Shown here: positions 42,696 through 51,575 of the stretch, in pieces | How the letters are laid out: every line of letters starts with the position of its first letter | Numbering within the stretch: the stretch's first letter is position 1 | Source: Lachnospiraceae bacterium | GTDB lineage: Bacteria > Bacillota > Clostridia > Lachnospirales > Lachnospiraceae | Reading direction: 5' to 3' | Assembly (NCBI GenBank): GCA_910574965.1 | Contig: CAJTDB010000003.1 | Coordinates: forward strand, 62,001 to 126,000 | DNA: 64,000 nucleotides | Translations under genes and position numbers: made by a program | Notes under the pieces: generated by a model | Told to the model about the DNA's origin: nothing | The model's database searches: none | Seen by the model: only the letters and a program-made list of their open reading frames with translations

Positions 42696-44003
42696 TTACA
42701 AAATATCGATGTATTCTCCTGCCAGCGCCTTGTTCATACTGCGCACTGCACAGAATTTTCCGCACATACTGCATGTATCACTGTGATCGTCTTCCGGTTT
42801 TCTGTCTGCCCGGATAGCTTTGGCCGTCTCCGGATCCAGCGCACAGGCGAACTGCCCGTCCCAGTCCAGATTCCGGCGCGCCTCTGCCATCCGGTCATCG
42901 ATGTCTCTGGCACCGGGAACTCCTTTTGCAATATCTGCCGCGTGCGCGGCAATCTTCGACGCGATAATTCCCTGCTTTACATCCTCCACATTGGGAAGTG
43001 CCAGATGCTCCGCCGGAGTCACATAGCAGAGAAATGCCGCTCCGCTCATAGCCGCCACTGCCCCGCCGATGGCGCCTGTAATATGGTCATAGCCCGGAGC
43101 GATATCCGTGACCAGAGGACCCAATACATAAAAAGGTGCCCCCATACAAATACTCTTCTGCACTTCCATGTTAGCCGCAACCTGATTCAGCGGTACATGG
43201 CCCGGACCTTCTACCATAACCTGTACATTATGATTCCATGCCCGTTTTGTCAGTTCTCCCAGGCGAACCAGTTCCTCTATCTGGCACACATCTGTGGCAT
43301 CCGCCAGACAACCCGGTCTGCAGGCGTCCCCAAGTGAGATCGTTACATCGTGCTCTTCACAAATCTGAAGAATCTCATCAAAATATTCATAAAAAGGATT
43401 TTCCTCTCCGGTCATGCTCATCCAGGCAAATACGAGGCTTCCGCCGCGGCTGACAATATTCATTTTCCGTTTGTGCTTCCGGATCTGCTCGATGGTCTTT
43501 CTCGTAATTCCGCAGTGCAGCGTTACAAAATCCACTCCGTCCTCTGCATGGAGCCGCACCACATCTACAAAATCTCTTGCCGTCAGCGTAGCCAGATCTC
43601 TCTGGTAGTGAATCACGCTGTCATACACCGGAACCGTACCGATCATAGCCGGACATTCGCTGGTCAGCTTTTGCCGAAAAGGCTGCGTGTTCCCATGACT
43701 GGACAGATCCATAATCGCCTCAGCGCCCAGACGTACCGCACTCATGACTTTTTCCATCTCAATCTCATAATCTTTGCAGTCTCTGGATACACCCAGATTT
43801 ACATTTACTTTTGTCCGCAGCATACTGCCGACCCCTTCCGGGTCCAGACACTGATGATGCTTGTTGGCGCAGATGACCACTTTCCCCTCTGCCATTAGCT
43901 TCATCAGATGTTCCACAGACATATGCTCCTTCTTGGCAACCGTCCTCATCTGAGATGTCACAATGCCTTTTCTGGCCGCATCCATTTGTGTTGTATAATC
44001 CAT
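42696..44003 (-). CDS. thiC: Phosphomethylpyrimidine synthase ThiC
   Basis: 435 residues, radical-SAM type enzyme that makes the HMP-phosphate pyrimidine of thiamine from AIR. The C-terminal cluster motif CSMCGKFCA (CxxCxxxxC) binds the 4Fe-4S cluster. Other family blocks: [40 protein letters not shown]. Last gene of the TPP-riboswitch operon. Confidence 0.97.
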   Translation of the reverse strand: MDYTTQMDAARKGIVTSQMRTVAKKEHMSVEHLMKLMAEGKVVICANKHHQCLDPEGVGSMLRTKVNVNLGVSRDCKDYEIEMEKVMSAVRLGAEAIMDLSSHGNTQPFRQKLTSECPAMIGTVPVYDSVIHYQRDLATLTARDFVDVVRLHAEDGVDFVTLHCGITRKTIEQIRKHKRKMNIVSRGGSLVFAWMSMTGEENPFYEYFDEILQICEEHDVTISLGDACRPGCLADATDVCQIEELVRLGELTKRAWNHNVQVMVEGPGHVPLNQVAANMEVQKSICMGAPFYVLGPLVTDIAPGYDHITGAIGGAVAAMSGAAFLCYVTPAEHLALPNVEDVKQGIIASKIAAHAADIAKGVPGARDIDDRMAEARRNLDWDGQFACALDPETAKAIRADRKPEDDHSDTCSMCGKFCAVRSMNKALAGEYIDIL

Positions 44004-44015
44004 CCTTTGATCCTC

Positions 44016-44810
44016 CTAATGTTTCATATCTTCCAGTCCATACATATGGTTCATCGGTCCGGCGCCTCTTCCAAGGTCCAACTGAGCAGCCAAAGCCTGG
44101 GACAGGTACATCTTCGCCCTTTTTACCGATTCATAAAGTTCATACCCCAAGGCCAGGTTGCTGGCAATGGCGCTGGACAGCGTACAGCCTGTTCCATGCG
44201 TATTGGGATTGTCAATCCGTTCCCCTCTGATCCATCTGGCCCCTCCCGCCTGATATAACAGGTCATCGGCATCGCTGACTCTGTGTCCGCCTTTGCAGAG
44301 AACAGCACAGTGCCAGCGTTCATAAAGCATCTTTGCCGCCTGCTCCATCTCTTCTTCTCCATGAATCGAAAGTCCTGTCAGAACTTCTGCTTCCGATATG
44401 TTCGGAGTAATGATCTCTGCCAGCGGAAACAGCTCCTCCTGCATGACAAGCGCTGCCTCTTCCTTCATAAGTCTAGAACCGCTGGTAGACACCATAACCG
44501 GATCTAAAACGATATGAACTGCCTTATATTCCCGCAGCTTTCCCGCCACTGCGCGCATAATCTCCCCGGAAGAAAGCATTCCGATCTTAACCGCATCCGG
44601 ATAAATATCTGTAAAAATACAGTCCATCTGCTGTTCTATAAATGCCGGAGAAGCTTCCAGTATCCCGTAAACGCCCGTGGTATTCTGAGCTGTCAGTGCT
44701 GTGACTGCACTCATAGCATAGACACCATGAACCGTCATTGTCTTAATATCTGCCTGAATACCGGCACCTCCGCTGGAATCGCTCCCTGCGATTGTCAATG
44801 CTGTTTTCAT
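44016..44810 (-). CDS. thiD: HMP/HMP-phosphate kinase ThiD
   Basis: 264 residues with ALTIAGSDSSGGAGIQADIKT at the N-terminus, LDPVMVSTSGSRLM, TPNISEAEVL and NTHGTGCTLSSAIASNLA (anion hole and catalytic Asp region), all ThiD features. It phosphorylates HMP and HMP-P for coupling by ThiE. GAGGTATAAT precedes the ATG. The 40-base gap to thiE carries a sequence like the end of the structured repeats (GCAGATGCAGAATTTAATAAA), too decayed to call. Confidence 0.96.
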   Translation of the reverse strand: MKTALTIAGSDSSGGAGIQADIKTMTVHGVYAMSAVTALTAQNTTGVYGILEASPAFIEQQMDCIFTDIYPDAVKIGMLSSGEIMRAVAGKLREYKAVHIVLDPVMVSTSGSRLMKEEAALVMQEELFPLAEIITPNISEAEVLTGLSIHGEEEMEQAAKMLYERWHCAVLCKGGHRVSDADDLLYQAGGARWIRGERIDNPNTHGTGCTLSSAIASNLALGYELYESVKRAKMYLSQALAAQLDLGRGAGPMNHMYGLEDMKH

Positions 44811-44850
44811 ATTATACCTCTTTTTATTAAATTCTGCATCTGCGTTTTAT

Positions 44851-45480
44851 TTACAACTGTTCCACAAGGGCAAGAAGCTCCCTCGCCGCCGCTGCCTTAT
44901 CCTCCCTGGCAAAGAGCGCACGGATAACTGCGATACCGTCAATCCCCGATCCGGCCAGCTTCTGCACATTTCCCTGATGAATGCCTCCGATGGCCACCAC
45001 CGGAATATCCACCGCCTGACAGATGGCTTTCAGTTCCTCATAGGAGAGCACGGTCACATCGGTTTTCGTGCTGCTCCCGAAGACTGCCCCGCATCCAATA
45101 TAATCTGCTCCCGCTTTCTGAGCGGCTAATGCCTCCTGTACATTATGAGCACTTCCGCCGATAAGATAACCGTCCCCCAGCATTTCTCTCGCCTTTTCGA
45201 TACCCATATCCGACAATCCCACATGCACGCCGTCCGCGCCTGCTTCTTTCACCAGATCCGGCCGATCGTTAAGAATCAAAGGCACCTGATATTCGGCGCA
45301 TAATTTCTTCAGCGCCCTCGCTTCTGCAAGAAGCAGCTCCTCTTCTGCATGCTTTTCTCTAAGCTGCACACAGGTCACTCCTGCCTTCAAAAGCTCCTCC
45401 ACCGGCTCTGACAGACTTTCTCCAGCCCTTAGCCAGCTTCGGTCTGTCACCGCATATAAAGTCAAACATTTTCCGTCCAT
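44851..45480 (-). CDS. thiE: Thiamine-phosphate synthase ThiE
   Basis: About 209 residues with LYAVTDRSWL, LREKHAEEELLLAEARALK, LILNDRPDLVKEAGADGVHV, VFGSSTKTDV and VAIGGIHQGNVQKLAGSGID GIAVI, the full ThiE pattern. It joins HMP-PP and the thiazole phosphate. The ATG at 45480 is chosen; AGGAAGG lies about 10 bases upstream, and the longer ORF overlaps thiM without its own site. Confidence 0.96.
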   Translation of the reverse strand: MDGKCLTLYAVTDRSWLRAGESLSEPVEELLKAGVTCVQLREKHAEEELLLAEARALKKLCAEYQVPLILNDRPDLVKEAGADGVHVGLSDMGIEKAREMLGDGYLIGGSAHNVQEALAAQKAGADYIGCGAVFGSSTKTDVTVLSYEELKAICQAVDIPVVAIGGIHQGNVQKLAGSGIDGIAVIRALFAREDKAAAARELLALVEQL

Positions 45481-45518
45481 CTTCTCTGTCCTTCCTCTTC
45501 TTTCATGGAAACGTGCCC

Positions 45519-46304
45519 TCAGATCCGCCCATGGCATAACTGGTCCACTGCGTCAAAAAGATGTACATGAAAGCTTCCGATGCCGCCCTGCATCTCGTCA
45601 GTTTTCTTTCCAGCCAGCCAGGCGCTTTCTTTCCAGATGCTTCCTGCCGCACATGCCGCCTCAAAGGGCGCCAGTCCTGCACCGCAAAACAGCGCGCAGA
45701 GTGCGGAAAGCATACATCCGCTTCCTGTAATCCGGCGGATTCTCGGATCCCCTCCAGTCAGGAGTGTTCGGCGCTCCCCGTCCGACACCGCGTCTGCTTT
45801 CCCGCTGACCATGACCGTACACCCGTACACTCTCGCCAGCAGATCCGACAGATTTAACTGTGCCTCGGTTTCCAGTTCCACACTGCTCTCCACTCCGCCA
45901 AAAGATTCGTTCTTTAAGTCCAGAAGGGCATATGCTTCCCCCTGGTTGCAGCGAATCAAAGACGGATTCACTCTTTTTAGTACAAGCTCCACAGCTTTCC
46001 TTCGAAAAATACTTGCCCCGGCGCCCACCGGGTCTAAAACTACCGGATGTCCCAGCTCATTTGCCTTCATCCCCGCCAGTGCACCAGAACAAAGTTTTGT
46101 CTCGTCCGGTACTCCCAAATTCAAAAGTGTTGCCTGACAGTGAGCGGTAATTTCCTGCACTTCGGTCTTATCCTGTCCCATAATGGCGCTGCCGCCTGCA
46201 GCAAGCAATACATTTGCCACATCCTGCATAGACACCGGATTTGTCAGACAGTGAATGGTCGGCGCAGTTTTCTTTAGCTGCTGTACCCATACCGCTTCGA
46301 TCAT
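45519..46304 (-). CDS. thiM: Hydroxyethylthiazole kinase ThiM
   Basis: About 261 residues with IHCLTNPVSMQDVANVLLA, LLNLGVP, VVLDPVGAGAS, IRCNQGEAYAL and RITGSGCMLSALCALFC, the ThiM features including the catalytic Cys/Gly loop. It salvages thiazole alcohol. GAGGT lies 7 bases before the ATG at 46304; the gene starts 5 bases after thiW ends. Confidence 0.95.
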   Translation of the reverse strand: MIEAVWVQQLKKTAPTIHCLTNPVSMQDVANVLLAAGGSAIMGQDKTEVQEITAHCQATLLNLGVPDETKLCSGALAGMKANELGHPVVLDPVGAGASIFRRKAVELVLKRVNPSLIRCNQGEAYALLDLKNESFGGVESSVELETEAQLNLSDLLARVYGCTVMVSGKADAVSDGERRTLLTGGDPRIRRITGSGCMLSALCALFCGAGLAPFEAACAAGSIWKESAWLAGKKTDEMQGGIGSFHVHLFDAVDQLCHGRI

Positions 46305-46308
46305 ATTG

Positions 46309-46821
46309 CTACCTCGCACTCCAGGAAAACATGCGCAGGATTCCGCCCTTTGACAGCACCGTAATCATGCCATAAGCTAAAATACTCCCTGCTGCCGTGG
46401 AAATAAAAAACGGAACCACATAAATCAACAGCCCCGCCGGCTCTGCCCCCATGAGAAATTTTGCCACCGGCCAGGCAAGAAGTCCGCCTAAGATACTCGT
46501 TCCTGCTGCTTCGGCTGCGCACGTCAGGGGTAAATTTTTCATTTTTATGTAAACTATTCCGCAGCACGCTGCTCCTACCATGCTTCCCGGAAATGCCATA
46601 AGACTTCCAAGTCCCAGAAGATTGCGAAGAAGACTGGCTCCAAAGGCAATTCCCACGCCCCACCAGGGACCCAGTGTCACCGCCGCCAAAATATTCACCA
46701 TATGCTGCACCGGTGCACATTTGCTGCCTGCCACCGGCACACTCAGAAAACTTCCCACCACTGCCAGTGCGGTCAAAAGCCCGGCAAACGCCAATTTTTG
46801 TGTCATTTCTCTCTGTTTCAT
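46309..46821 (-). CDS. thiW: ThiW, predicted thiazole-specific ECF transporter S component
   Basis: About 170 residues with five or six hydrophobic helices and the ThiW pattern SFLSVPVAGSKCAPVQHMVN ILAAVTLGPWWG. It is an S (substrate-capture) subunit predicted to import thiazole, using a shared ECF energising module encoded elsewhere. Its position between the TPP riboswitch and thiM supports this. GGAGAG precedes the ATG at 46821. Confidence 0.92.
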   Translation of the reverse strand: MKQREMTQKLAFAGLLTALAVVGSFLSVPVAGSKCAPVQHMVNILAAVTLGPWWGVGIAFGASLLRNLLGLGSLMAFPGSMVGAACCGIVYIKMKNLPLTCAAEAAGTSILGGLLAWPVAKFLMGAEPAGLLIYVVPFFISTAAGSILAYGMITVLSKGGILRMFSWSAR

Positions 46822-46854
46822 ATTCAAACTCTCCTTTCTGCTGGTCCTGCACAC

Positions 46855-46880
46855 GAAAAAAAGATGCACGCAGGCATCTT
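46855..46880 (-). terminator. Terminator hairpin of the TPP riboswitch
   Basis: On the minus strand AAGATGC and GCATCTT pair around CTGCGT and are followed by a run of seven T, 34 bases upstream of thiW. It lies downstream of the TPP aptamer, so it is the likely expression platform; a second, weaker T-run follows GGATTTCTC at about 46895. Confidence 0.8.
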
Positions 46881-46940
46881 TTCCATTTCGATCCGATCTT
46901 AAAAAAGAGAAATCCGTGACCTCTCTTTCCTCTTCTTGAT

Positions 46941-47034
46941 CTCCATCCCTACGTTGGCATTATCCAAATCAGGTTATGGGTCGAAGCGCCATAGCTTCCT
47001 CTCAGCCGGCTCACGGCCAGCTCCCCTCTCCATA
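46941..47034 (-). ncRNA. TPP riboswitch (THI element) aptamer
   Basis: On the minus strand the sequence has the conserved THI blocks in order: GGGGAGC at the start, GGCTGAGA, a variable P3 arm, ACCCATAACCTGATTTGG and ATAATGCCAACGTAGGGA. These bind thiamine pyrophosphate. It sits in the leader of thiW-thiM-thiE-thiD-thiC, and when TPP is bound it should favour the terminator at 46855-46880. Confidence 0.97.
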
Positions 47035-47049
47035 TTTATAGCTGTCTCT

Positions 47050-47078
47050 ATTATAAAGCACAGCTCTTGATTTTGCAA
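47050..47078 (-). promoter_or_regulatory. Promoter of the thi operon
   Basis: TTGCAA (47073-47078) and TATAAT (47050-47055) are exactly 17 bases apart on the minus strand, just upstream of the TPP aptamer and right after the stop of the metallo-beta-lactamase gene. Confidence 0.8.
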
Positions 47079-47081
47079 CTG

Positions 47082-47948
47082 TTAATTTCCGTACTCCACA
47101 CGAATCTCTTCTCCGTCGCACCATGTAACGACTGCCTGTCCGCTTGTATCCCACACCTTCGCCCCTGTCTGCTCCAGAAGTGCAAGGGTCTTTTCTTCTG
47201 CCGGATTCTTGCCGGAACAGCAAATAACGGCCCATTGGGGGGATACCGCCTCCAAAAGTTCCTTCAGTTCCTTTTGATATCTCCCGTGATGGGGCATCTT
47301 GATCCAGTCATGCTCCCAGTCCGTTTCCGCAGCGAGCATCTGACGGATTCGGCCTTTTTCAATATCGCCGGTCAGAAGGAATTTTCGGCTGCCATAGCTA
47401 AGACTGGCCACAAGAGACATGTCATTGTCATATTCTCCCTTGGTATCCTGGATTTCTTCTGGGTTCTCCGCCGGATATACGGTAATCTGAAGTGCTCCGA
47501 AAGTCTTGTGAAAAGGTTTTGTCAGTCTTCGGACATCCGGATGACCCTGAAGACTTTCCAGAAAATCCTGATACTCTTCCCGGTCCCCTTCATAGTCCGG
47601 CATCAGTACCGAAGCCACTTCCATCTGTTCCATCACGTAAGCGCCTCCGCCCACGTGGTCCTTATCAAAATGGGTTACGAGAAAAAGATCAATCTGATTA
47701 ATTCCCCTTTGTTTCAGGGCATTTACCACCTCTTCCTTGTCGTCCTGCTCTCCCGCATCGATCAAGAACACATGTTCTTCACACTGCACGATCAGGGCAT
47801 CTGCCTTTCCCACCGAAAGCGCTGTGATTGTAAGATGGTCCTGCCCCCCATTTCCAGAACCCCAAAAATACTTTCCCGCTGCCCAAAAAGCCAGCAAAAT
47901 CAGCACCAGTGCCAGCACTTTGGCCAGTTGTCTTCTGCTTTTTTCCAT
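47082..47948 (-). CDS. ComEC-like metallo-beta-lactamase fold hydrolase, membrane-anchored
   Basis: 288 residues: one N-terminal helix (about 9-28) and a beta-lactamase domain with the metal motif THFDKDHVGG, LLTGDIEKGRIRQML and LKMPHHG-like KMPHHGRYQKEL. It resembles the C-terminal DNase domain of ComEC but lacks the competence channel domain. Substrate unknown; it probably acts outside the membrane. It lies 9 bases after the CDF gene and is probably cotranscribed with it. Confidence 0.88.
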   Translation of the reverse strand: MEKSRRQLAKVLALVLILLAFWAAGKYFWGSGNGGQDHLTITALSVGKADALIVQCEEHVFLIDAGEQDDKEEVVNALKQRGINQIDLFLVTHFDKDHVGGGAYVMEQMEVASVLMPDYEGDREEYQDFLESLQGHPDVRRLTKPFHKTFGALQITVYPAENPEEIQDTKGEYDNDMSLVASLSYGSRKFLLTGDIEKGRIRQMLAAETDWEHDWIKMPHHGRYQKELKELLEAVSPQWAVICCSGKNPAEEKTLALLEQTGAKVWDTSGQAVVTWCDGEEIRVEYGN

Positions 47949-47957
47949 CCTTTTCTC

Positions 47958-48878
47958 CTATTGTTTCCTGCCGGAACCCGGATCTGCCGGATTTACATGT
48001 ACCATACAATGTTTTACTTCCGGAAAATGTGCCTCAATGGCATCATGTACCTGCTCCGCAATCCCGTGCGTTTCATAAAGTGTCCGGCTGCCATCTGCTG
48101 CAATCTCCATATCCACATAGATTTTCGCTCCGAAGAGACGGGTCATCAGTCGGTCAATGCCTAACACGCCTTCCTGCTCCAGTACAATCCGGCGGATCGT
48201 GTCCTCTGTCTCCGGAGCACAGGCTTTGTCTACCATCTTGTTCACCGCATCCATGAAAATTTCATAGGCTGCTTTTGCGATAAAAGCGCTGATTACTATG
48301 CTGGCCGCCGGATCCAGCACCGGATACCCCATCCGGGATCCTGCAATGCCGATCAGTGCTCCAACAGAAGACAGCGAATCCGAACGATGGTGCCACGCAT
48401 CCGCCATAAGTGCCCCGGAATTGATCTTCTTTGCCGCCGCCCTCGTATACCAATACATCCATTCCTTTCCCGCAATGGAAACAATGGCTGCCGCCAGCGC
48501 CGTCACGCCCGGAACCGCCAGCGACTCCCACTTCCCGGACAAAATCGTCCGAAGTCCTCCAAGACCAATCCCAAACCCCGTTGCCATTAAAACAGTTGCC
48601 AATATAATAGAAGCAACACATTCCATCCGTTCATGTCCATAAGGATGATTCACATCGGATTTTTTCGCCGAGATTCGTATTCCGGCAATTACAATAAAGG
48701 TGCTGAATACATCGGAAGCCGAATGCACCGCATCCGATATCATTGCTCCGGATCTGCCGAAGATTCCCGCCAGCAGTTTCCCTGCAGAAAGCAGCAGGTT
48801 CACTGCAATACTGACCGTAGACACCCGCATAGCCGTCTTCTCATTCTGTTTGTCTATACTCTGCCTTTCTTCCGGCAT
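47958..48878 (-). CDS. Cation diffusion facilitator (CDF) metal exporter
   Basis: 306 residues: six helices with metal-site motifs SDAVHSASDVFS (helix 2) and ADAWHHRSDSLSS (helix 5), then a cytoplasmic ferredoxin-like dimerisation domain ending HVNPADPG. The D-x-x-x-D and H-x-x-x-D pattern fits Zn/Mn/Fe export; which metal cannot be told. AGGAGGTG precedes the ATG. Confidence 0.93.
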   Translation of the reverse strand: MPEERQSIDKQNEKTAMRVSTVSIAVNLLLSAGKLLAGIFGRSGAMISDAVHSASDVFSTFIVIAGIRISAKKSDVNHPYGHERMECVASIILATVLMATGFGIGLGGLRTILSGKWESLAVPGVTALAAAIVSIAGKEWMYWYTRAAAKKINSGALMADAWHHRSDSLSSVGALIGIAGSRMGYPVLDPAASIVISAFIAKAAYEIFMDAVNKMVDKACAPETEDTIRRIVLEQEGVLGIDRLMTRLFGAKIYVDMEIAADGSRTLYETHGIAEQVHDAIEAHFPEVKHCMVHVNPADPGSGRKQ

Positions 48879-48963
48879 ATTTTGACACCTCCTGTAAAAA
48901 ATCCCGCACCTGCTCTATCCTATGCACCATCCCCTGCACAGGTTCCGATTTTATGTTCCCATC

Positions 48964-48993
48964 AGTATAGCACACCTTCCCCCAAATGTACAA
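48964..48993 (-). promoter_or_regulatory. Promoter of the CDF gene, with a short structured leader
   Basis: TTGTAC (48988-48993) and TATACT (48964-48969) are 18 bases apart on the minus strand. The leader of about 80 bases contains ACCTG/CAGGT arms followed by GCGGGATTTTTT just before the AGGAGG. It does not match a metal riboswitch I know. Confidence 0.6.
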
Positions 48994-49140
48994 TGCCCAT
49001 TTCCCATACCTCTATACACCCTTCCGGTCTGCTGCAATCTGCTTCCGGTCTGCCGCAGACAAAAGATTCCTTCCGGAAAATAATTTTCTTTTCTACTGGA
49101 ATTTCCCCTCCAAATCTGTTAGAATGAAAAAGGTGATGTT

Positions 49141-50103
49141 ATGAGTACACAAGATCAAAAAAAGACCGGCAAAAAACGAACTGCCGGACAGACAGGCGGG
49201 AAGAAGAACGTACGTTCTTCAGAGGTTCGACGATCCAGCGGCCAAAGCACTTCCCGCAAAAGAAAACGTTCCAGAGAAGCACAGAAAAGGCGGCAGATCG
49301 GCCTTTTAATTACAGGAATCGCAGCCGGACTTCTGGTTTGTCTGCTGGGCTTTAGTGTTTATAAGCTCGTATCCATATTTTCCGTCTACCATTCCGCAGA
49401 CAAAGAATACGAAGAGCTGGAACAATACATACTGGAAGACCCGATCCCGCCTGGTCAGATCGCGGACACTGACCTTCCGTCTTCCGGCTCAGAAGAAGAG
49501 GGAGCGGATGAGGGGGAAGATGCTTCTTCTGCCGCCCCGTTAGTCCCCATGACAAGGATTGATCTGGATGCCCTGCAGGAAATCAACCCTGAGGCAGTCG
49601 GCTGGATTCAGATCCCGGATACTGTCATCAGTTATCCGCTGCTGCACACAAGTGACAATTCCTATTACCTGACGCACACTTTCCAAAAGGAAAAGAATCG
49701 TACAGGCAGTATTTTCATCGAGAGCAGCAACAAGAACGATCTGACCGATCTGCATACAATCATCTATGGACACAATATGCGCAGCGGTGCTATGTTCGCT
49801 GACCTGAAGAACTATCTGAAAAAAGATTTCTGGCAGGAACACCCCTATGTATACATCGATCTGGAAGACGGCGCACATTGTTATGAGATTTTCTCCTGCC
49901 ATGAAGCAGCCGTAACCGATGTCTGCTACACGGTAGGTTATCAGGCCGATGATATCTATGCGGATTTCCTGAATGCCCTTCAGACCTCTTCTCTCTTTGA
50001 CACAGGCGTATCGGTGAGTACAGAAGATATGGTGGTAACGCTTTCCACCTGTACAAACGACGGTAAAAACCGGATCGTGGTGCATGCTAAGAAGATCTAT
50101 TAA
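49141..50103 (+). CDS. srtB: Class B sortase
   Basis: 320 residues: a very basic N-terminus (1-51), one helix (about 52-74), an acidic linker (100-135), and a sortase domain with catalytic His211 (IIYGHNM), Cys304 (LSTCT) and Arg311 (NRIVVHAK). The WIQIPDTVISYPLLH segment and the GSIF...IE pattern are class B. It anchors surface proteins by transpeptidation or builds pili; no substrate with a sorting signal is in this window. AAGGTGATG overlaps the ribosome site. Confidence 0.93.
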   Translation: MSTQDQKKTGKKRTAGQTGGKKNVRSSEVRRSSGQSTSRKRKRSREAQKRRQIGLLITGIAAGLLVCLLGFSVYKLVSIFSVYHSADKEYEELEQYILEDPIPPGQIADTDLPSSGSEEEGADEGEDASSAAPLVPMTRIDLDALQEINPEAVGWIQIPDTVISYPLLHTSDNSYYLTHTFQKEKNRTGSIFIESSNKNDLTDLHTIIYGHNMRSGAMFADLKNYLKKDFWQEHPYVYIDLEDGAHCYEIFSCHEAAVTDVCYTVGYQADDIYADFLNALQTSSLFDTGVSVSTEDMVVTLSTCTNDGKNRIVVHAKKIY

Positions 50104-50119
50104 TCTTTCGCAGCTTCCG

Positions 50120-50187
50120 CCCCTTTCCATTTGAAAACTCCTGTGGTAGAATATACTTTAATGAATATTCTGCCAAAGGGGTTTTTT
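50120..50187 (+). promoter_or_regulatory. Nested inverted repeats and T-run between srtB and murL-type gene
   Basis: CCCCTTT (50120-50126) pairs with AAAGGGG (50175-50181) and, inside, AGAATAT (50148-50154) pairs with ATATTCT (50165-50171); TTTTTT follows. AAAGGGG is also the ribosome site of the next gene, and TTGAAA (50131) with TAGAAT (50147) or TACTTT overlap the dyad as a possible promoter. It may act as a terminator for srtB, a translational switch, or an operator. Confidence 0.4.
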
Positions 50188-50189
50188 AT

Positions 50190-51575
50190 ATGAAAACTTT
50201 TGAATCCTTAAGAAAGACCTATCCTGTTTTTCTGTACAAAAATCATACGATCCTGGATGCCGAAAACGAACTGCAGGTTACTTATCACTTCGAAATCCCC
50301 GGACTGTCTGCCTTTGATCCCACATGGCGTTTCCCAAAAAACAATACGGACCCCATCCGCTGGACGGATAACAAGACGCTGCAGACGATAATCTTTGGGC
50401 TTGGCATGGTAGAGCTGATCAGCTATTGGAAAACTGCCTGTCCGCCTAAAGTTATCGTAAGTGCCGGTCCTCTGACCAAAGCGCAGATCCGCTGGTGGAA
50501 AGAGCTTTATTATCTGGGCCTGGGCGAATTTTTCTACACCAATCACATTGAGACTTCCATAGATGCGTTTATGGAGCTTATTAGTGACGGAGAAGATTTT
50601 TCCGGTGAAGAGATACCTTCCCATGCCTCCAGAGGCTGTCTGATTCCGGTAGGCGGCGGAAAGGATTCTGCCTGTACCATCGAACTTCTGAAAAACAGCG
50701 GCCATCCGCTGAAAACCTACATCCTTAACCCAAGAGGCGCCACTTTAAAAACCGTGGAAGCTGCCGGTATCTCTTCAAGAGACAGCATTCATGCCCGGCG
50801 GACCTTAGATGCCCGGATGCTCGCCCTGAACAAAGAAGGATTTTTAAACGGACACACACCCTTTTCAGCCCTTGTTGCTTTCTCCTCCCTGATGACTGCC
50901 TACCTTCATGGACTTCGCTACATTGCGCTTTCCAACGAATCCAGCGCCAACGAAAGTACAGTAGCCGGAAGTACGGTCAATCATCAGTATTCCAAAAGCT
51001 TTAAATTTGAACTGGATTTTCACAATTATGAACGGGAGTTTATAAATAGCGGCATTTACTACTTTAGTATGCTCCGACCTCTGTCGGAATTTCAGATCGC
51101 CAAGTACTTTGCCGGCGCAACTGCCTACCACGATATTTTCCGAAGCTGCAATGCAGGCAGCAAGCAGGACCTCTGGTGCGGCCATTGTCCCAAATGTCTG
51201 TTCGTCTTTTTGATCCTGTCTCCGTTTTTAGAGCACAAACGGCTGACTGAGATCTTCGGTCGGGATCTGACCGATGACCCGGAACTTTTGGAAGACTTTG
51301 AAAAGCTTACCGGCATTCAGGAAGAAAAACCTTTTGAATGCGTTGGAAGCCGCGACGAAGTCAATGCTGCCGTCTGTCTTACCATTGAGCGTATGGAAAA
51401 CGCCAAAGAATCTTTGCCTGCGCTGCTCTCCTGGTATCGCAGCCATCCGGTCTATGAACGTTATTTTCCTGTGCGGAACGCTTATTATCATTATTATGAT
51501 TCTGCACACCTACTGCCGGAACCGTTTCTGCGCCTTTTGGCGGATGCATGTTATGGAGGGAAACTACCTTGTTAA
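50190..51575 (+). CDS. MurL-like UDP-MurNAc-L-Ala-L-Glu epimerase
   Basis: 461 residues. A PP-loop-like ATP site lies at PVGGGKDSACTIELL (about 153-167), and the block ALSNESSANESTVAGSTVNH QYSKS and GHCPKCLFVFLILSPF are characteristic of MurL proteins. In Xanthomonas MurL converts the L-Glu in UDP-MurNAc-L-Ala-L-Glu to D-Glu using ATP, replacing glutamate racemase. The next gene, a Mur ligase, matches the expected partner MurD2 (adds L-Glu). AGGGG precedes the ATG by 8 bases. I infer the activity from family and neighbour. Confidence 0.85.
   Translation: MKTFESLRKTYPVFLYKNHTILDAENELQVTYHFEIPGLSAFDPTWRFPKNNTDPIRWTDNKTLQTIIFGLGMVELISYWKTACPPKVIVSAGPLTKAQIRWWKELYYLGLGEFFYTNHIETSIDAFMELISDGEDFSGEEIPSHASRGCLIPVGGGKDSACTIELLKNSGHPLKTYILNPRGATLKTVEAAGISSRDSIHARRTLDARMLALNKEGFLNGHTPFSALVAFSSLMTAYLHGLRYIALSNESSANESTVAGSTVNHQYSKSFKFELDFHNYEREFINSGIYYFSMLRPLSEFQIAKYFAGATAYHDIFRSCNAGSKQDLWCGHCPKCLFVFLILSPFLEHKRLTEIFGRDLTDDPELLEDFEKLTGIQEEKPFECVGSRDEVNAAVCLTIERMENAKESLPALLSWYRSHPVYERYFPVRNAYYHYYDSAHLLPEPFLRLLADACYGGKLPC

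Noticed and set aside
44817-44838. Fourth locus of the structured repeat before thiD
   Set aside because: Only a decayed end resembling AGATGCGGAACT is present, with no stem or body; too short to call.
47067-48164. Plus-strand open frame (365 codons) across the metallo-beta-lactamase and CDF genes
   Set aside because: Antisense to two clear genes and to their junction; composition is that of a shadow frame.
48879-48963. Metal riboswitch in the CDF leader
   Set aside because: The leader is structured, but I could not match the NiCo or yybP-ykoY consensus.
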